Source: Azophilus sp965200465
GTDB lineage: Bacteria; Pseudomonadota; Gammaproteobacteria; Pseudomonadales; Azotimanducaceae
Reading direction: 5' to 3'
Length of the DNA stretch: 64,000 nucleotides
NCBI GenBank assembly: GCA_965200465.1
Contig: OZ241358.1
Location: 3,286,001 to 3,350,000 of the forward strand
Part shown: piece by piece, positions 1 through 8,750 of the stretch
How positions within the stretch are numbered: the first letter of the stretch is position 1
How the letters are laid out: each line of letters opens with the position of its first letter
Notes under the pieces: model-generated
Database searches by the model: none
The model's input: the letters and a program-made list of their open reading frames with translations, nothing else
Told to the model about the DNA's origin: nothing
Position numbers and translations under genes: made by a program

Positions 1-824
1 TCCTCGCGCCGGCGCCTCGGCCCCAGCCAGTCGATCAACTTGGGGCTGAAGTGGCGGCCCAGGCCGTCCTCCTTGTGGCGGCGCAGCCCGACGGTGCTCA
101 CGTAGCGGGTGTTGACCCGGAAGCCGCTTCCGCAAGGCTTGATCAGGCGGGAGAAGTCATGGCGCTTCGGGTCGCCGTGGGCGGCCATGCCCATGACCTT
201 GCACTCCCCGTCCAGCATCTCAAACCCCAGATGCTCCGTCATGGCGCCGTAAACGCCGCTCAGGCTGTCCGGGTCATGGAATTGCCCAAGGCTGTGGATG
301 CGGCCGTGCTCGCCGTAGCCGAAGAAGGTGGTGGCGTACTCGCCCTTGCCGTCCACTCCCAGAATGGCGGTTTTCTCCGCAAATCCGCTGCAATGGTAGG
401 CGCTGGCGGCGTGGGCCAGGCGGTGCTCCACGGGCGCGAACTCGGTCTTGGCCCAGTCGACGCCCAGTTGCCGCCCCGCCTCCAGCACCCGCCGGCGATT
501 GCGCCGAAACCGCCTGTTGCCGTTGAACAGGGCGTCCAACGCCCGCTCCGGCGCGCACCAGTGCCGCTGCGCACAGCGCCGTCTGTCCGGGCGCCCCAGG
601 CCGATGGGCGCATAGGGGAAAGCAACGAGGTCAACGTCCGCGGGCGCAACGCCGGCGGCCTCCAGGCAATGCCGAGCCGCCTCCAGCGGCATCCTCCCCT
701 TGGCGTGCTTGTCCCGAACGAACCGCTCCTCCTCGGCCGCCGCCGCCGCCTCTCCATCCACCAGCAGCGCCGCCGAGGGGTCATGCCCCAAGGCGCCGGA
801 AAGACCGAGGACGATCATGCGCAT
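1..824 (-). CDS. Carbamoyltransferase, NodU/CmcH family (3' end outside window)
   Basis: The minus-strand frame opens at an ATG (822-824) and stays open to the window edge, so about 274 codons of the N-terminal half are present. The protein begins MRMIVLGLSGALGHDPSAAL, followed by an acidic EEER segment and a GMAAHGDP motif. This is the Kae1/YrdC-like N-terminal domain of carbamoyltransferases that transfer the carbamoyl group of carbamoyl phosphate to a sugar or antibiotic hydroxyl. In Pseudomonas a gene of this family closes the LPS core cluster, where it is linked to O-carbamoylation of a core heptose; the waaC-waaG-waaP genes upstream on the same strand support that role here. An in-frame ATG at 818 is an alternative start. 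The family is clear; the substrate is inferred from context. Confidence 0.9.
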   Translation of the reverse strand, partial: MRMIVLGLSGALGHDPSAALLVDGEAAAAAEEERFVRDKHAKGRMPLEAARHCLEAAGVAPADVDLVAFPYAPIGLGRPDRRRCAQRHWCAPERALDALFNGNRRFRRNRRRVLEAGRQLGVDWAKTEFAPVEHRLAHAASAYHCSGFAEKTAILGVDGKGEYATTFFGYGEHGRIHSLGQFHDPDSLSGVYGAMTEHLGFEMLDGECKVMGMAAHGDPKRHDFSRLIKPCGSGFRVNTRYVSTVGLRRHKEDGLGRHFSPKLIDWLGPRRRRE

Positions 825-1227
825 CCCCCCGCAAAAGCGGCCATGCTAGCCGCTTGGGAACAGGCGGCCCAACGGGTGCGCCGCCAAGCCGCCGGCGCAA
901 TTCCACTGACCCCGGCCGCAACCACTTTGTCGAGCCGAGCTGCGCAAGGGCCTTTCCCGCCGATGCAAGTCTTGGCAGCCTCACCAATTCCGCGGTTGGA
1001 TAAGGATGCAACGCCATAATGGCGGCTGGCAGCCGCCGCGGAGACAGCTTCAGGCCCCAGGGTCGCGGTGATAGGGGCAGGGCCTAGATGGATTTCAATG
1101 TCGTTGTTGGCGTTCTGGGCCATGGGTGAGGTTCGGCATGGCGTTGGGGCGGCGTTTCGGCGTTTCCTGCTTGACGGCCATCCAGGGTTCCAAGTACGCT
1201 CGCTTTCCCTAGCGGTCACGCATCTGA
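825..1227. other. Intergenic region with no recognised gene
   Basis: This 403-bp stretch separates the leftward carbamoyltransferase gene from the rightward accessory genes. It has open frames on both strands, including one of 134 codons on the minus strand, but none gives a recognisable protein and their composition looks like shadow coding. Any promoters for the two divergent units must lie here; I saw no convincing -35/-10 pair. Confidence 0.5.
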
Positions 1228-1629
1228 ATGAAGGCGAAAGTGAAGCGCGAACACATCGACAACGAGTTTGATAAATGGAAACACGCAGTTCTCCCCAAAC
1301 TGCAACAGAGCGGATGCATCAAGAGTCTTGTTGTCGAACCCATGACTCGGCCTGACCCGCCTTGGACCGAAGAGCGCTGGGGAAAATACGCCGAAATTCT
1401 TGGGGTTCAGTATCCGAAGCAAATCGCCCAGCACACGGAACAATGGGGCACGGGGAGGCGCCAGCAGTACTTCGCTGAATTGGATACGGATACCTATGCC
1501 GGCCGGGACTTTTTCCTTGACCCGGATGCAGGCGTCGCCACTAGCAAAGCCAGACCTCAACATGTCAAGCCCCAAGAAATCCTTGGCCTCCTGAAGGCGG
1601 GGAATGTCGTTGCCGTGTATCAGCATTGA
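1228..1629 (+). CDS. Hypothetical protein upstream of the ATPase/DUF4276 pair
   Basis: A 133-residue soluble protein of ordinary composition, with no signal peptide or membrane segment, that I do not recognise. It is charged, starts MKAKVKREHIDNEFDKW and contains several Trp residues. Its TGA stop (1627-1629) lies in the same frame as the downstream ATPase, whose first possible start (GTG 1657) follows 27 bp later. It could be an independent small partner of that pair, or the N-terminal part of one longer gene broken by an in-frame stop. The codon pattern looks real, but the function is unknown. Confidence 0.5.
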   Translation: MKAKVKREHIDNEFDKWKHAVLPKLQQSGCIKSLVVEPMTRPDPPWTEERWGKYAEILGVQYPKQIAQHTEQWGTGRRQQYFAELDTDTYAGRDFFLDPDAGVATSKARPQHVKPQEILGLLKAGNVVAVYQH

Positions 1630-1656
1630 AGCCATGACCAACCCGCTGATCAGCGA

Positions 1657-3030
1657 GTGCGAGCGGTTGCGGATGTACTCCATCAGCTCCAGCCAAGCAT
1701 CGACTGCTTGGGTTTGGCCCACGAGGACCAGAAATCGGCCATGCTCTTCCTTTCCATGCAGCCAAATCGGCTGGACGACATCGCAGCCTGTTTGGAAGGG
1801 CTTCCAGAGCTTGGGTCGCTAAGCAGGTTTCCGTCGGATCGGCGTCTCCTGACGCGGGTTTGCCTGTCGAACTACAAGAGCATAGCGACTTGCGACGTTG
1901 CGCTGCCGCAAATTGCGTTCTTGGTGGGGCCAAACGGTTCCGGCAAAAGCAACTTCCTTGACGCGCTGCGGTTCATCGCCGACGCGCTCAGCTCCAATCT
2001 GGACCATGCGCTGCGCATCCGCGGCGGCATCGATCTGGTGCAGCGAAAACCCCATAAGGGGAGCGAACCCTTTGGCATGCGCCTGCATCTTGAACTTCCG
2101 GCTTGTCGGGGCTGGTATGCGCTGACCATCGGCGCCAAGGGGGAGTTTGGATACGAGGTCCGCCGCGAGGAATGCCACCTCGTCCAACGGAAAAATAGCC
2201 GTAAACATTTTTTTCGGGTGGAGCGCGGGAAAGTGGTCGATGCTTCAGTATCGGACGCACCCAAGGCGGAGGCGGATCGCCTGTATTTGGTGACCGTTTC
2301 CGGGCTGAAAGCATTTCGTTCCGCTTTTGACGCGCTGGCAGGTATGAGGTCCTCGAATCCGATTCCAGATCGCATCCGGCCCATTCAGCCTCCAGGAAGC
2401 GCCAGATCGCTGCATCGGGACGGCAGTAACTTGGCAAGCGTGTTGGGCAGCCTGGAAAAGCGCTCCCCAAGCTTCAAGACTCGCATTGACCAATATCTCG
2501 GCAGCATCGTCCCCGGCATCGCCAAAACGGGCCGATGGCCCAAGGATACTGATGAGACCATTGAGTTTTGGCAGGATGTGGGCGATGGCCGAAAGCCATT
2601 CCGCTTGCCCGCCAGCAGCATGTCGGATGGCACCCTGCGAACCTTGGGAATACTGCTCGCTTTGTTCCAAGGCGCGGCGGCAGGCGAACCCGAACGGCAA
2701 CTGGTGGGGATTGAAGAACCGGAGGCCGCCCTGCACCCCGCCGCCGCCGAGGTGCTGATGGACGCAATTCGGGAAGCGACTTTGCATGTGCAGGTGCTCG
2801 TCACCAGCCACAGCGCCGAACTGCTGGAAGGCGTCCCGGCCGAGTCGATCATTGCCGTAACCGCGGATCATGGAACAACCCTGCTAGGCTCCTTGAATGG
2901 GGTTGCCCGTTCGGCCCTCCGGGAGCGGCTGTTCACTGCCGGCGAGTTTTTGCGGATGGACCAACTCAGCCCGGAAAAGTCGGGTTCCCATAAGCCAACC
3001 TCGCTGGATCTGTTTGACATAGAGAGTTGA
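1657..3030 (+). CDS. AAA family ATPase (AAA_21/OLD-like, SMC-ABC type)
   Basis: Predicted ATPase of 457 residues. Walker A is GPNGSGKS at residues 91-98, just after the typical N-terminal strand LTRVCLSNYKSI. An ABC-like signature SDGTLR lies at 323-328, Walker B LVGIEEPE at 349-356, and a switch histidine in VTSHSAELL near 384. This is the single-subunit AAA_21 type found in defence ATPases such as the OLD, RloC and PARIS AriA groups. The family normally starts at about the LTRV segment, so the first 60 residues here are an extension; a TTG at about codon 46 is an alternative start. The next gene starts 3 bp after this stop, so the two probably act together. A role in phage defence is inferred from the architecture. 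Confidence 0.85.
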   Translation: MRAVADVLHQLQPSIDCLGLAHEDQKSAMLFLSMQPNRLDDIAACLEGLPELGSLSRFPSDRRLLTRVCLSNYKSIATCDVALPQIAFLVGPNGSGKSNFLDALRFIADALSSNLDHALRIRGGIDLVQRKPHKGSEPFGMRLHLELPACRGWYALTIGAKGEFGYEVRREECHLVQRKNSRKHFFRVERGKVVDASVSDAPKAEADRLYLVTVSGLKAFRSAFDALAGMRSSNPIPDRIRPIQPPGSARSLHRDGSNLASVLGSLEKRSPSFKTRIDQYLGSIVPGIAKTGRWPKDTDETIEFWQDVGDGRKPFRLPASSMSDGTLRTLGILLALFQGAAAGEPERQLVGIEEPEAALHPAAAEVLMDAIREATLHVQVLVTSHSAELLEGVPAESIIAVTADHGTTLLGSLNGVARSALRERLFTAGEFLRMDQLSPEKSGSHKPTSLDLFDIES

Positions 3031-3033
3031 TCC

Positions 3034-3618
3034 TTGGTTACGGTCGCATCCATCGTTGAAGGGAAAGGCGAGGTGGAGGCTGTTCCGATTCTGCTTCGCC
3101 GGGTTGCCGCACAGGTTTCGCCAAATTTTGCCGTGCAAGCTCTTCCGCCCATTCGGGTGCAGCGCACAAGAATGCTGACTGGCGATCTGTTGGAGAGGGC
3201 CGTCGAGTTCGCCGCGCGTCAATCGGGGGAACAGGGCCGTATTCTCATCCTGCTGGACGCCGACGACGATTGCCCGAAAGAGCTAGCGGCGGAAATGCTG
3301 CGGCGCACCGAAGCGGCGCGACAGGACCGAATCATAAGGGTGGTGCTGGCGAAGCGGGAATACGAAGCGTGGTTTCTAGCTGCTGCACATTCAATTTCTG
3401 GTCAGCGGGGGATTGATGAAACGATTGCACCACCGCGGCGACCAGAATTGGTCAGAGGCGCGAAAGAGTGGTTGAGCAGACGCATGCCAAAAGGCCGCGC
3501 CTACAGCCCAACGAGCGACCAGCCAGCGCTAACTGCGGTTTTCGATATAGATGCCGCACGATCAGCACCCTCCTTTGACAAGCTGTGGCGAGATGCAATG
3601 GCGCTGCTTGCTGGGTGA
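3034..3618 (+). CDS. DUF4276 family protein (TOPRIM-like partner of AAA ATPase)
   Basis: A 194-residue protein starting from a TTG 3 bp after the ATPase stop. The N-terminus VTVASIVEGKGEVEAVPILL matches the DUF4276 pattern, in which the early Glu of the VEGxGE motif corresponds to the catalytic Glu of a TOPRIM/OLD nuclease fold. ILILLDADDDCP at about residues 69-80 supplies the Asp-rich DxD motif of that fold, and VLAKREYEAWFLA follows. Genes of this family often sit directly behind AAA_21 ATPases. By analogy with OLD and PARIS systems, the ATPase would sense a trigger and this protein would be the nuclease-like effector. The pairing is seen; the defence function is inferred. Confidence 0.8.
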   Translation: MVTVASIVEGKGEVEAVPILLRRVAAQVSPNFAVQALPPIRVQRTRMLTGDLLERAVEFAARQSGEQGRILILLDADDDCPKELAAEMLRRTEAARQDRIIRVVLAKREYEAWFLAAAHSISGQRGIDETIAPPRRPELVRGAKEWLSRRMPKGRAYSPTSDQPALTAVFDIDAARSAPSFDKLWRDAMALLAG

Positions 3619-3982
3619 CGGCAACCGGCAGCGCAGGGATGCGGTGCCGAGGCACGGCGCTGCCGCGACCAGCGGCGCCATGTGCCTCGGCGCCTCCTCA
3701 AAACTGCGCCTAGCGGAAAGGTACATGCCCGCCGGAACGCCCAAGGAGACGAGGCGGAAAGCCAGCCCAAACTTTGACGACACCTCCGACACCTCCAAAC
3801 TCCACCCGATCAACCCTTATCGGGGGATTAGAGAGCCAATTTGGTGTTGCGCTCGCGCCGTGAATGCAGAAAAATAGAAATTGATTTCTGTTTTGCATGG
3901 AATGCCCATGTTGCCCAGAAAAATTGCGCCCGTGCTGCGCCGCCGCCTCGCCGTTCTTTCTCGATGACTTTCAATAGCACCG
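3619..3982. other. Intergenic region between convergent genes
   Basis: These 364 bp separate the rightward DUF4276 gene from the end of the leftward LPS kinase gene. I see no recognisable gene and no clear rho-independent terminator. Short open frames overlap on both strands and look non-coding. The segment is probably the junction between the inserted ATPase pair and the older LPS cluster. Confidence 0.4.
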
Positions 3983-5428
3983 TTAAATCAACCCGGATTC
4001 TGCAAATTTCGCCTCGGCCTGCACACGCAACGCTCCATCGAAATTGTCCAGGAAGCGTTGGATGTCCTTAGCTTGGTTCACAGCAAAGGCTAAGCCATCA
4101 AGGTCGATGAGATGGGCTTGGTCGTTGTGGACTAGGAAGTTGGTGGCCTTGGCGTCGCCGTGACGCAGGCCGGCGGCGGCCAGTTGTTGGAAGAGGTTGG
4201 CGATTTGCTGCAAACGGCCGGGGCGCCAGCCGCAGGTGCGGGTTTCCTCGGCCAGGTCCAGGGCACCGAGGTCGCGCATCACTAGATGGCAGTCCGCGGT
4301 GAGTGGCCCCCGGCGTCGTTCAATCAGCGCCAGGGGTTCGGCGGTGGGGATGCCCAACAAGCCCAGAACATGGCCGTTACGCCAAGCGATGCGCGGCCTA
4401 GGCTTGAACCAGCGGCGGATGCGGTGCATTGGGCCTTTGCTGTTGTAGCGCTTCACCACCATCGGTTCGCCGGCCAGTTCAAGGCGGAAAACCGTGGCTG
4501 AATTGCCGTCCTTGATGATATCAGCCGCGGCCAGCACGCTCTCCAGCGCTTGGCGCAGGCCGTCGCCGCTCCGCGCAATTCGCTCCGCCCATGCCCAATC
4601 GCGCTTGCTCAGGCAGCGGCATGGGCCGTCGTTGCGGACGGCGAATTCGGTGCAGTTGCGTTCGGTCTTGGTGCGGTAGCGCTCAATGCGACGCCGTCGC
4701 GCCGCCGCCCGCCAGCGCCGCACCCGCGCCAGCCGGGACGGGTCGTCACTCCAACCCCGCGCACATTCGTAGCAGGCCAACAGGTCCGCGACCAAGCTGT
4801 CCGCAGACGGCGGGAACTGCGCCAAGAACGCGGCCAGCGCCTTAAGGCCGGTTCGCTTGTTGGCGCGGCGCAGAGGGGCAACGCCGTCACCATCGACGAT
4901 GCATGCCTTGCCCCGGCTGAAGACGAAATTGTCGAGATGTGCGTCTTCATGGGTAAGACCACCTTCATGCAGTTGGGCCAAAACGCGCACCGCCAAGGCT
5001 GCTTCCGCCGCCGCCCCTGCACTGCCAGCCAAGGCAATGGGCCGCGCCTCCGGCAGGCGTTCAAACAGCAAAGCCCGGCCATCGACCTCCGGCGCCGACA
5101 ATTCCGCAAGCAGCCGCGGCGTTGGTGCGCCGCTGGCCAGCAGCCTTTGCACACCAAGCCTTTCCCTAGCGCAATAGCGTTCGCTGCCTCGGCCCAGGAA
5201 CAACTTGAGCACCGCATCCCGGCCTCGCCAACTGGTGGCGGCGGTCAGCCGCCGCCCGGGCAGCCAGCGGAAAACGCGGTCGATGTGGAACGCTGCGCCG
5301 GCGCAGACAAGGGTGAAGGGCGGCTGCAATCCATAGCCCATTTCCCGTAGTTCAACGCAGGGGGGCGCAGGCGCACGGGCTTCAGGGCTGGTTCCGGCCG
5401 TAGCCGAACGGCCACCGCTGGAATTCAT
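3983..5428 (-). CDS. Double-domain LPS kinase (InaA/Kdo kinase family)
   Basis: A 481-residue protein with two kinase-like halves of the lipopolysaccharide kinase (InaA/WaaP) fold. The first half has HEDAHLDN at 160-167 as its catalytic loop and IVDGDG at 177-182 as the metal-binding loop. The second has VVKRYN with Lys326 as the likely ATP lysine, RHGDAKATN at 422-430 and LIDLDG at 440-445. The chosen start (ATG 5426-5428) overlaps the waaP stop in an ATGA, which argues for translational coupling; the frame stays open upstream, but that part reads as waaP shadow. Pseudomonas has a comparable protein in the same position of its core cluster. It probably phosphorylates inner-core LPS sugars at the cytoplasmic face; the acceptor is unknown. 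Confidence 0.85.
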   Translation of the reverse strand: MNSSGGRSATAGTSPEARAPAPPCVELREMGYGLQPPFTLVCAGAAFHIDRVFRWLPGRRLTAATSWRGRDAVLKLFLGRGSERYCARERLGVQRLLASGAPTPRLLAELSAPEVDGRALLFERLPEARPIALAGSAGAAAEAALAVRVLAQLHEGGLTHEDAHLDNFVFSRGKACIVDGDGVAPLRRANKRTGLKALAAFLAQFPPSADSLVADLLACYECARGWSDDPSRLARVRRWRAAARRRRIERYRTKTERNCTEFAVRNDGPCRCLSKRDWAWAERIARSGDGLRQALESVLAAADIIKDGNSATVFRLELAGEPMVVKRYNSKGPMHRIRRWFKPRPRIAWRNGHVLGLLGIPTAEPLALIERRRGPLTADCHLVMRDLGALDLAEETRTCGWRPGRLQQIANLFQQLAAAGLRHGDAKATNFLVHNDQAHLIDLDGLAFAVNQAKDIQRFLDNFDGALRVQAEAKFAESGLI

Positions 5429-6264
5429 GAACTTAAGCTCCCAGTGGGCGGCCTGTTTTGATTGGCGGTCGGCCGTCGCAGGGCCTTCTTGCGCAAAGCC
5501 TTGGCCCTGCGCTCCAAGCCGCGCCAAAAGTCGCCGTCCTGCTGAAAAGCCTCCCGCAACGGCCGCCCCGTGTAGATGCGCACAAAGCGCAGTTGGGAAA
5601 ACCGGGGCAGGTGCAAGTGCAGGGTGGAGAACAGCAGCGCCGCCAGATCCCGCCGGCGCCAGAAGGGAGAGATTGGCGCCTGCACCAGCGCCCGATGCAG
5701 GTCGAGCACCGCCAATTCGGCCTCGCCAGCGGCCCATTTCTCCCGGTCAATCAGCAGATGGCAAATGTAGAGATCCCGATGCGCCAAGCCGATTTCATGC
5801 AGGCGGCGAACCAAGCGGGCCACGGCCAGGACCAGCCGCCGCTTGGCCAAGGGGCTGGGCGGTTCGGCGACCCAAGCGTCGGTCAACTTCTCCAAGCTGT
5901 CGAAGCCGGCCAGTTCCCCGCACAGCACGAATGACCTGCGGCGGGCCGGGTTGCCGCGCTCGGCGGCGAAGGCGGCCACCCGCGGGGCGCGGACATCGTG
6001 CCGGGCTAGGTGCAGGCAGGCCCGATATTCGTTTTCAGCGCCCAACACCGCCTTTTTGCCGACCATCCAGTTCTTGAGAATTTCCCCCCAGCCGACGCCG
6101 AGATGCCGTTTCAGGAAATATCCCCGGCCTTCCAGGCACACGCGCAGCGTACTGCGACCTTTGACTTGGCGATGGACATCCCCTGCAACCGCCCAAGCCC
6201 AATCGAGGAGTTCGTCCTCGGCGACAAGCTCGGCAAGCTCAGCGCTTAGGTAAGTATCGGCCAT
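5425..6264 (-). CDS. waaP: Lipopolysaccharide core heptose(I) kinase
   Basis: This enzyme transfers phosphate from ATP to heptose I of the LPS inner core in the cytoplasm. The 279-residue length is close to that of known WaaP proteins. YFLKRH with Lys52 is the ATP-binding lysine, HRDLYICHLL at 162-171 is the catalytic loop (Asp164), and VLDLHRA at 186-192 is the metal-binding segment. ATG 6264 is preferred because the protein then begins MADTYLSAELAELV; a further ATG upstream would add 28 residues of unlikely composition. It lies between waaG (109 bp upstream) and the double kinase (4-bp overlap downstream), the usual order in pseudomonads. Confidence 0.93.
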   Translation of the reverse strand: MADTYLSAELAELVAEDELLDWAWAVAGDVHRQVKGRSTLRVCLEGRGYFLKRHLGVGWGEILKNWMVGKKAVLGAENEYRACLHLARHDVRAPRVAAFAAERGNPARRRSFVLCGELAGFDSLEKLTDAWVAEPPSPLAKRRLVLAVARLVRRLHEIGLAHRDLYICHLLIDREKWAAGEAELAVLDLHRALVQAPISPFWRRRDLAALLFSTLHLHLPRFSQLRFVRIYTGRPLREAFQQDGDFWRGLERRAKALRKKALRRPTANQNRPPTGSLSS

Positions 6265-6373
6265 TTTTTCTGCATGCCACATGGCGGAGGGCTGTCCAAA
6301 GCGGAACGGCGACGGCGACGGGGAAAATCGGCCTCCGTTCCTGCGCAATTGCGCCTACGGCGGCAGCAGCGCT

Positions 6374-7549
6374 TCAGCATCCGTTTCGCCCACTCCTGGA
6401 CCACCGCCCGATGCTCGCTTGGTTCTGCACAGCAAAGCGCTCAAACAAGTCCACCGCCGCAGTCGCCATCTGATGGATGGTTTCATCCTTGGCCAAGGCG
6501 GCGCCGTTGGCGCTCCACCGCTCCCTTTCGCTTGACGTAAGCAGCGCCGCAAGCTGAGCGTTGAAGACCTGCTGCTCGAAGGGGGACGGAGTGACCAGCC
6601 CTGCGTCCGCATCTCGAACATGGCTGGCGTAGCCGCAATTCTCCGTCACCAGCACCGGGGTTCCTGAAATCATCGCCTCCAGAATGACCGTGCCGGTGTT
6701 TTCATCACAAGCAGGCAACGCCAAGCCGTCAGCGGCAAAAAGAAAGTTCGGCACGTCCGCCCGCCCGCCCAGGAAACGCACCCTTTCGCCAACGCCGAGG
6801 CGCATCGCCGTGCGTTCAAACGGCCGGGCCTTGTCCTCACCAAGCACATACAGCCGAGTTTCGGCTAAAACGTGCTTCGGCAGGGCTTGCAGACCTTTGA
6901 GCAGACGATCAAGCCCTTTCGTGAGGAAGCCGGAACCGACAAACAGCAGCAGCCGGTCCTCCTCGCCTAGACCAAGTTGCCGCCGAACGCGCTGACGCAC
7001 CGCTGCTTTGTCGGCAGGTGCAGCTCGGTCCCGCTCAATGCCGGGAGGGAGAGGGTGGAAGCGTCCGGGTTGCGTACCGTAGCAACGGGTGAAGACCGCC
7101 GCTTGGTTGTCGGCGATGGTCAAAATTTCCGTTGCAGCCCCAACCCCGAACACCACCCGCTCCGCTTTGAGCAAAGACCGATGCCGAGGCAGCAACCGAT
7201 GCAGGAAGGTGCGCTGCGTCAGGGCCTTTTCCTGGTAGCAGCTGTCGCCCGCATAGTAAACGTCCAGCCCCGGCATCTTGTTCATGCCCACCACTAGATC
7301 TACTGGCCGCCGGCAAAGGTCGCGCCGCACCCAGGCCGCGAACTTTTCATAAAGACGATGGTTGGACAGCGCCCTAACCGGCGCTGCGCAAAGCTCCACG
7401 CCTGCCGGAGGGCCGCTTTCGTCAAGCCAGTGGATGGCGTAGATGCGCACGCCGTGGCCGCGCTTGAGGCACTCGCGCACCATCTTCAGCAGGTCCCTTT
7501 GCAGGCCGCCAAAGGGGAAGTGCTTAAATATGCAGAACGCCAGCCGCAT
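6374..7549 (-). CDS. waaG: LPS core glycosyltransferase WaaG-type (GT4)
   Basis: A 391-residue GT4-family glycosyltransferase that adds the first hexose to heptose II of the LPS core, using a UDP-sugar. The N-terminus MRLAFCIFKHFPFGGLQRD is characteristic of WaaG, with the glycine-rich loop that contacts the donor. The C-terminal domain carries FVGSGFLTKGLDRLLKGL and the E-x7-E motif in ENTGTVILE, followed by GTPVLVT. The gene overlaps the 3' end of waaC by 26 bp, so the pair is probably translationally coupled. Synteny and motifs agree. Whether the donor is UDP-glucose or UDP-N-acetylgalactosamine cannot be told from sequence reading alone. Confidence 0.93.
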   Translation of the reverse strand: MRLAFCIFKHFPFGGLQRDLLKMVRECLKRGHGVRIYAIHWLDESGPPAGVELCAAPVRALSNHRLYEKFAAWVRRDLCRRPVDLVVGMNKMPGLDVYYAGDSCYQEKALTQRTFLHRLLPRHRSLLKAERVVFGVGAATEILTIADNQAAVFTRCYGTQPGRFHPLPPGIERDRAAPADKAAVRQRVRRQLGLGEEDRLLLFVGSGFLTKGLDRLLKGLQALPKHVLAETRLYVLGEDKARPFERTAMRLGVGERVRFLGGRADVPNFLFAADGLALPACDENTGTVILEAMISGTPVLVTENCGYASHVRDADAGLVTPSPFEQQVFNAQLAALLTSSERERWSANGAALAKDETIHQMATAAVDLFERFAVQNQASIGRWSRSGRNGC

Positions 7550-8558
7550 CCATCAACTCCAAGGCCGCCGCCCAAACCCGCGCCGGCGCCAATTCAGCGT
7601 AGCAGGGCGGCGCCACCGGCTGATTGCGCCAAGTTCGCCCCGGGCCGCGATACCGGCAGGTGCGCGACTGGCAGGGAGCGCAGCCAAAGGCGGAGGCCAG
7701 CGCCCGGCTGCGCCGGCCCCGGCAGCCGGTCAGCGTGGCGGAGGTGCTGCCATGCAGCGCCAAGGTGGGTGCGCCAAGCGCCGCCGCCAAGTGGGTTAGG
7801 CCGGAGTCCACGCCTATGACCAACCGGGCGCGTTGCAGCAGCGCCACCCACTCCGACAAGTCCAGGGCCTCCAAAACCCGCCCGCCGCCATCTTGAACGA
7901 TGCGCTGAGCGCGGCGCCGCTCCTCCTCGTTCCCCCAAGGCAGCAGCGGTTCAAGCCCCGCCGCCGCCGACCGTCGGGCGAGATCGGTCCACATCGGCGC
8001 CGGCCAAAGCTTCGACGCCCAAGCGCTGCCGTGTAGAAACACGCACAGCTCCCTAGGGCCATCGTTTTCCAAGATGCCGAAGTCGCTGGCTTCATCAGAA
8101 CCCCAAGCATAGCCAAAGGCGCCGGCGAACAACTGACCTTGACGGTCGATGGCGTGCTGATGCCTCGGCGCCTCAACCTCCCGTCCGTAAACCCAAGCGG
8201 CGGCGCGTTCCCGCACGTCATGCCTGGCGAACCCGACGGTCTCCCTCCCCCGCGCCAGCCGCGCCACCACCGCGCTCTTGACCAAGCCTTGGGCGTCCAG
8301 CAAGAGATCGTACTCCTTGGCCCGCAAGACGTTGCGGAAGGCCCTAATCTCCCCGCCGAAATCCCACGGGGCCTTGCGCCAACGCCGCCAAGCGATGGGA
8401 ATGGCTCGAGCAACGGCGGGATGCCTCTCCACAACGGGCTGGTAGGCTTCCTCCACCACCCAGTCAAAACGCACGCCCCGCTGCCCGGCGGCGGTGACGG
8501 CAGGCAAGGCATGCACCAAGTCGCCGAGCGAAGACATTTTCACCAACAGCGCTTGCAT
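7524..8558 (-). CDS. waaC: LPS heptosyltransferase I
   Basis: A GT9-family enzyme of 344 residues that transfers L-glycero-D-manno-heptose from ADP-heptose to Kdo of lipid A-Kdo2. It begins MQALLVKMSSLGDLVHALPA, the standard RfaC N-terminus. VGFARHDVRE, LHGSAWASKLWP and the donor-binding IGVDSGLTHLAAALGAPTLAL follow in the expected order. ATG 8556-8558 is chosen because this conserved N-terminus starts there; the frame is open for 46 more codons without conservation. In Pseudomonas waaF directly precedes this gene, but here waaF is 23 kb away on the same strand. waaC therefore probably needs its own promoter in 8559-8750. Confidence 0.94.
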   Translation of the reverse strand: MQALLVKMSSLGDLVHALPAVTAAGQRGVRFDWVVEEAYQPVVERHPAVARAIPIAWRRWRKAPWDFGGEIRAFRNVLRAKEYDLLLDAQGLVKSAVVARLARGRETVGFARHDVRERAAAWVYGREVEAPRHQHAIDRQGQLFAGAFGYAWGSDEASDFGILENDGPRELCVFLHGSAWASKLWPAPMWTDLARRSAAAGLEPLLPWGNEEERRRAQRIVQDGGGRVLEALDLSEWVALLQRARLVIGVDSGLTHLAAALGAPTLALHGSTSATLTGCRGRRSRALASAFGCAPCQSRTCRYRGPGRTWRNQPVAPPCYAELAPARVWAAALELMDAAGVLHI

Positions 8559-8750
8559 AAGCGGATTATCACGGAAAAAAGCCGACCAAGCAGCCCAATG
8601 CAAGGGATTATCAACTTTCGGACTTTCGAGAGCGCGGCGCGGCGGCTCTTGAGGCTTTTGGAGAATCAGGCGGCGTTGCGGCCTACGGCCCGCCAATCAG
8701 ATCTCCGGGCGATGGGTTCCACCACATGCACGGAGCGGAGCGCATTAGGC
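8559..8750. other. Short intergenic junction upstream of waaC
   Basis: This 192-bp gap must carry the promoter for waaC-waaG-waaP now that waaF is remote. I see no clear sigma-70 hexamers. It is also the left junction of the catabolic DNA lying between waaC and waaF. No target-site duplication or integrase remnant is visible. Confidence 0.35.

Noticed and set aside
51..1019. Long plus-strand open frame of 322 codons
   Set aside because: It is the shadow of the carbamoyltransferase gene, which has clear family motifs on the minus strand.
4550..5350. Plus-strand open frame of 266 codons
   Set aside because: It is antisense to the double LPS kinase and reads as Arg/Pro/Gln-rich shadow sequence.
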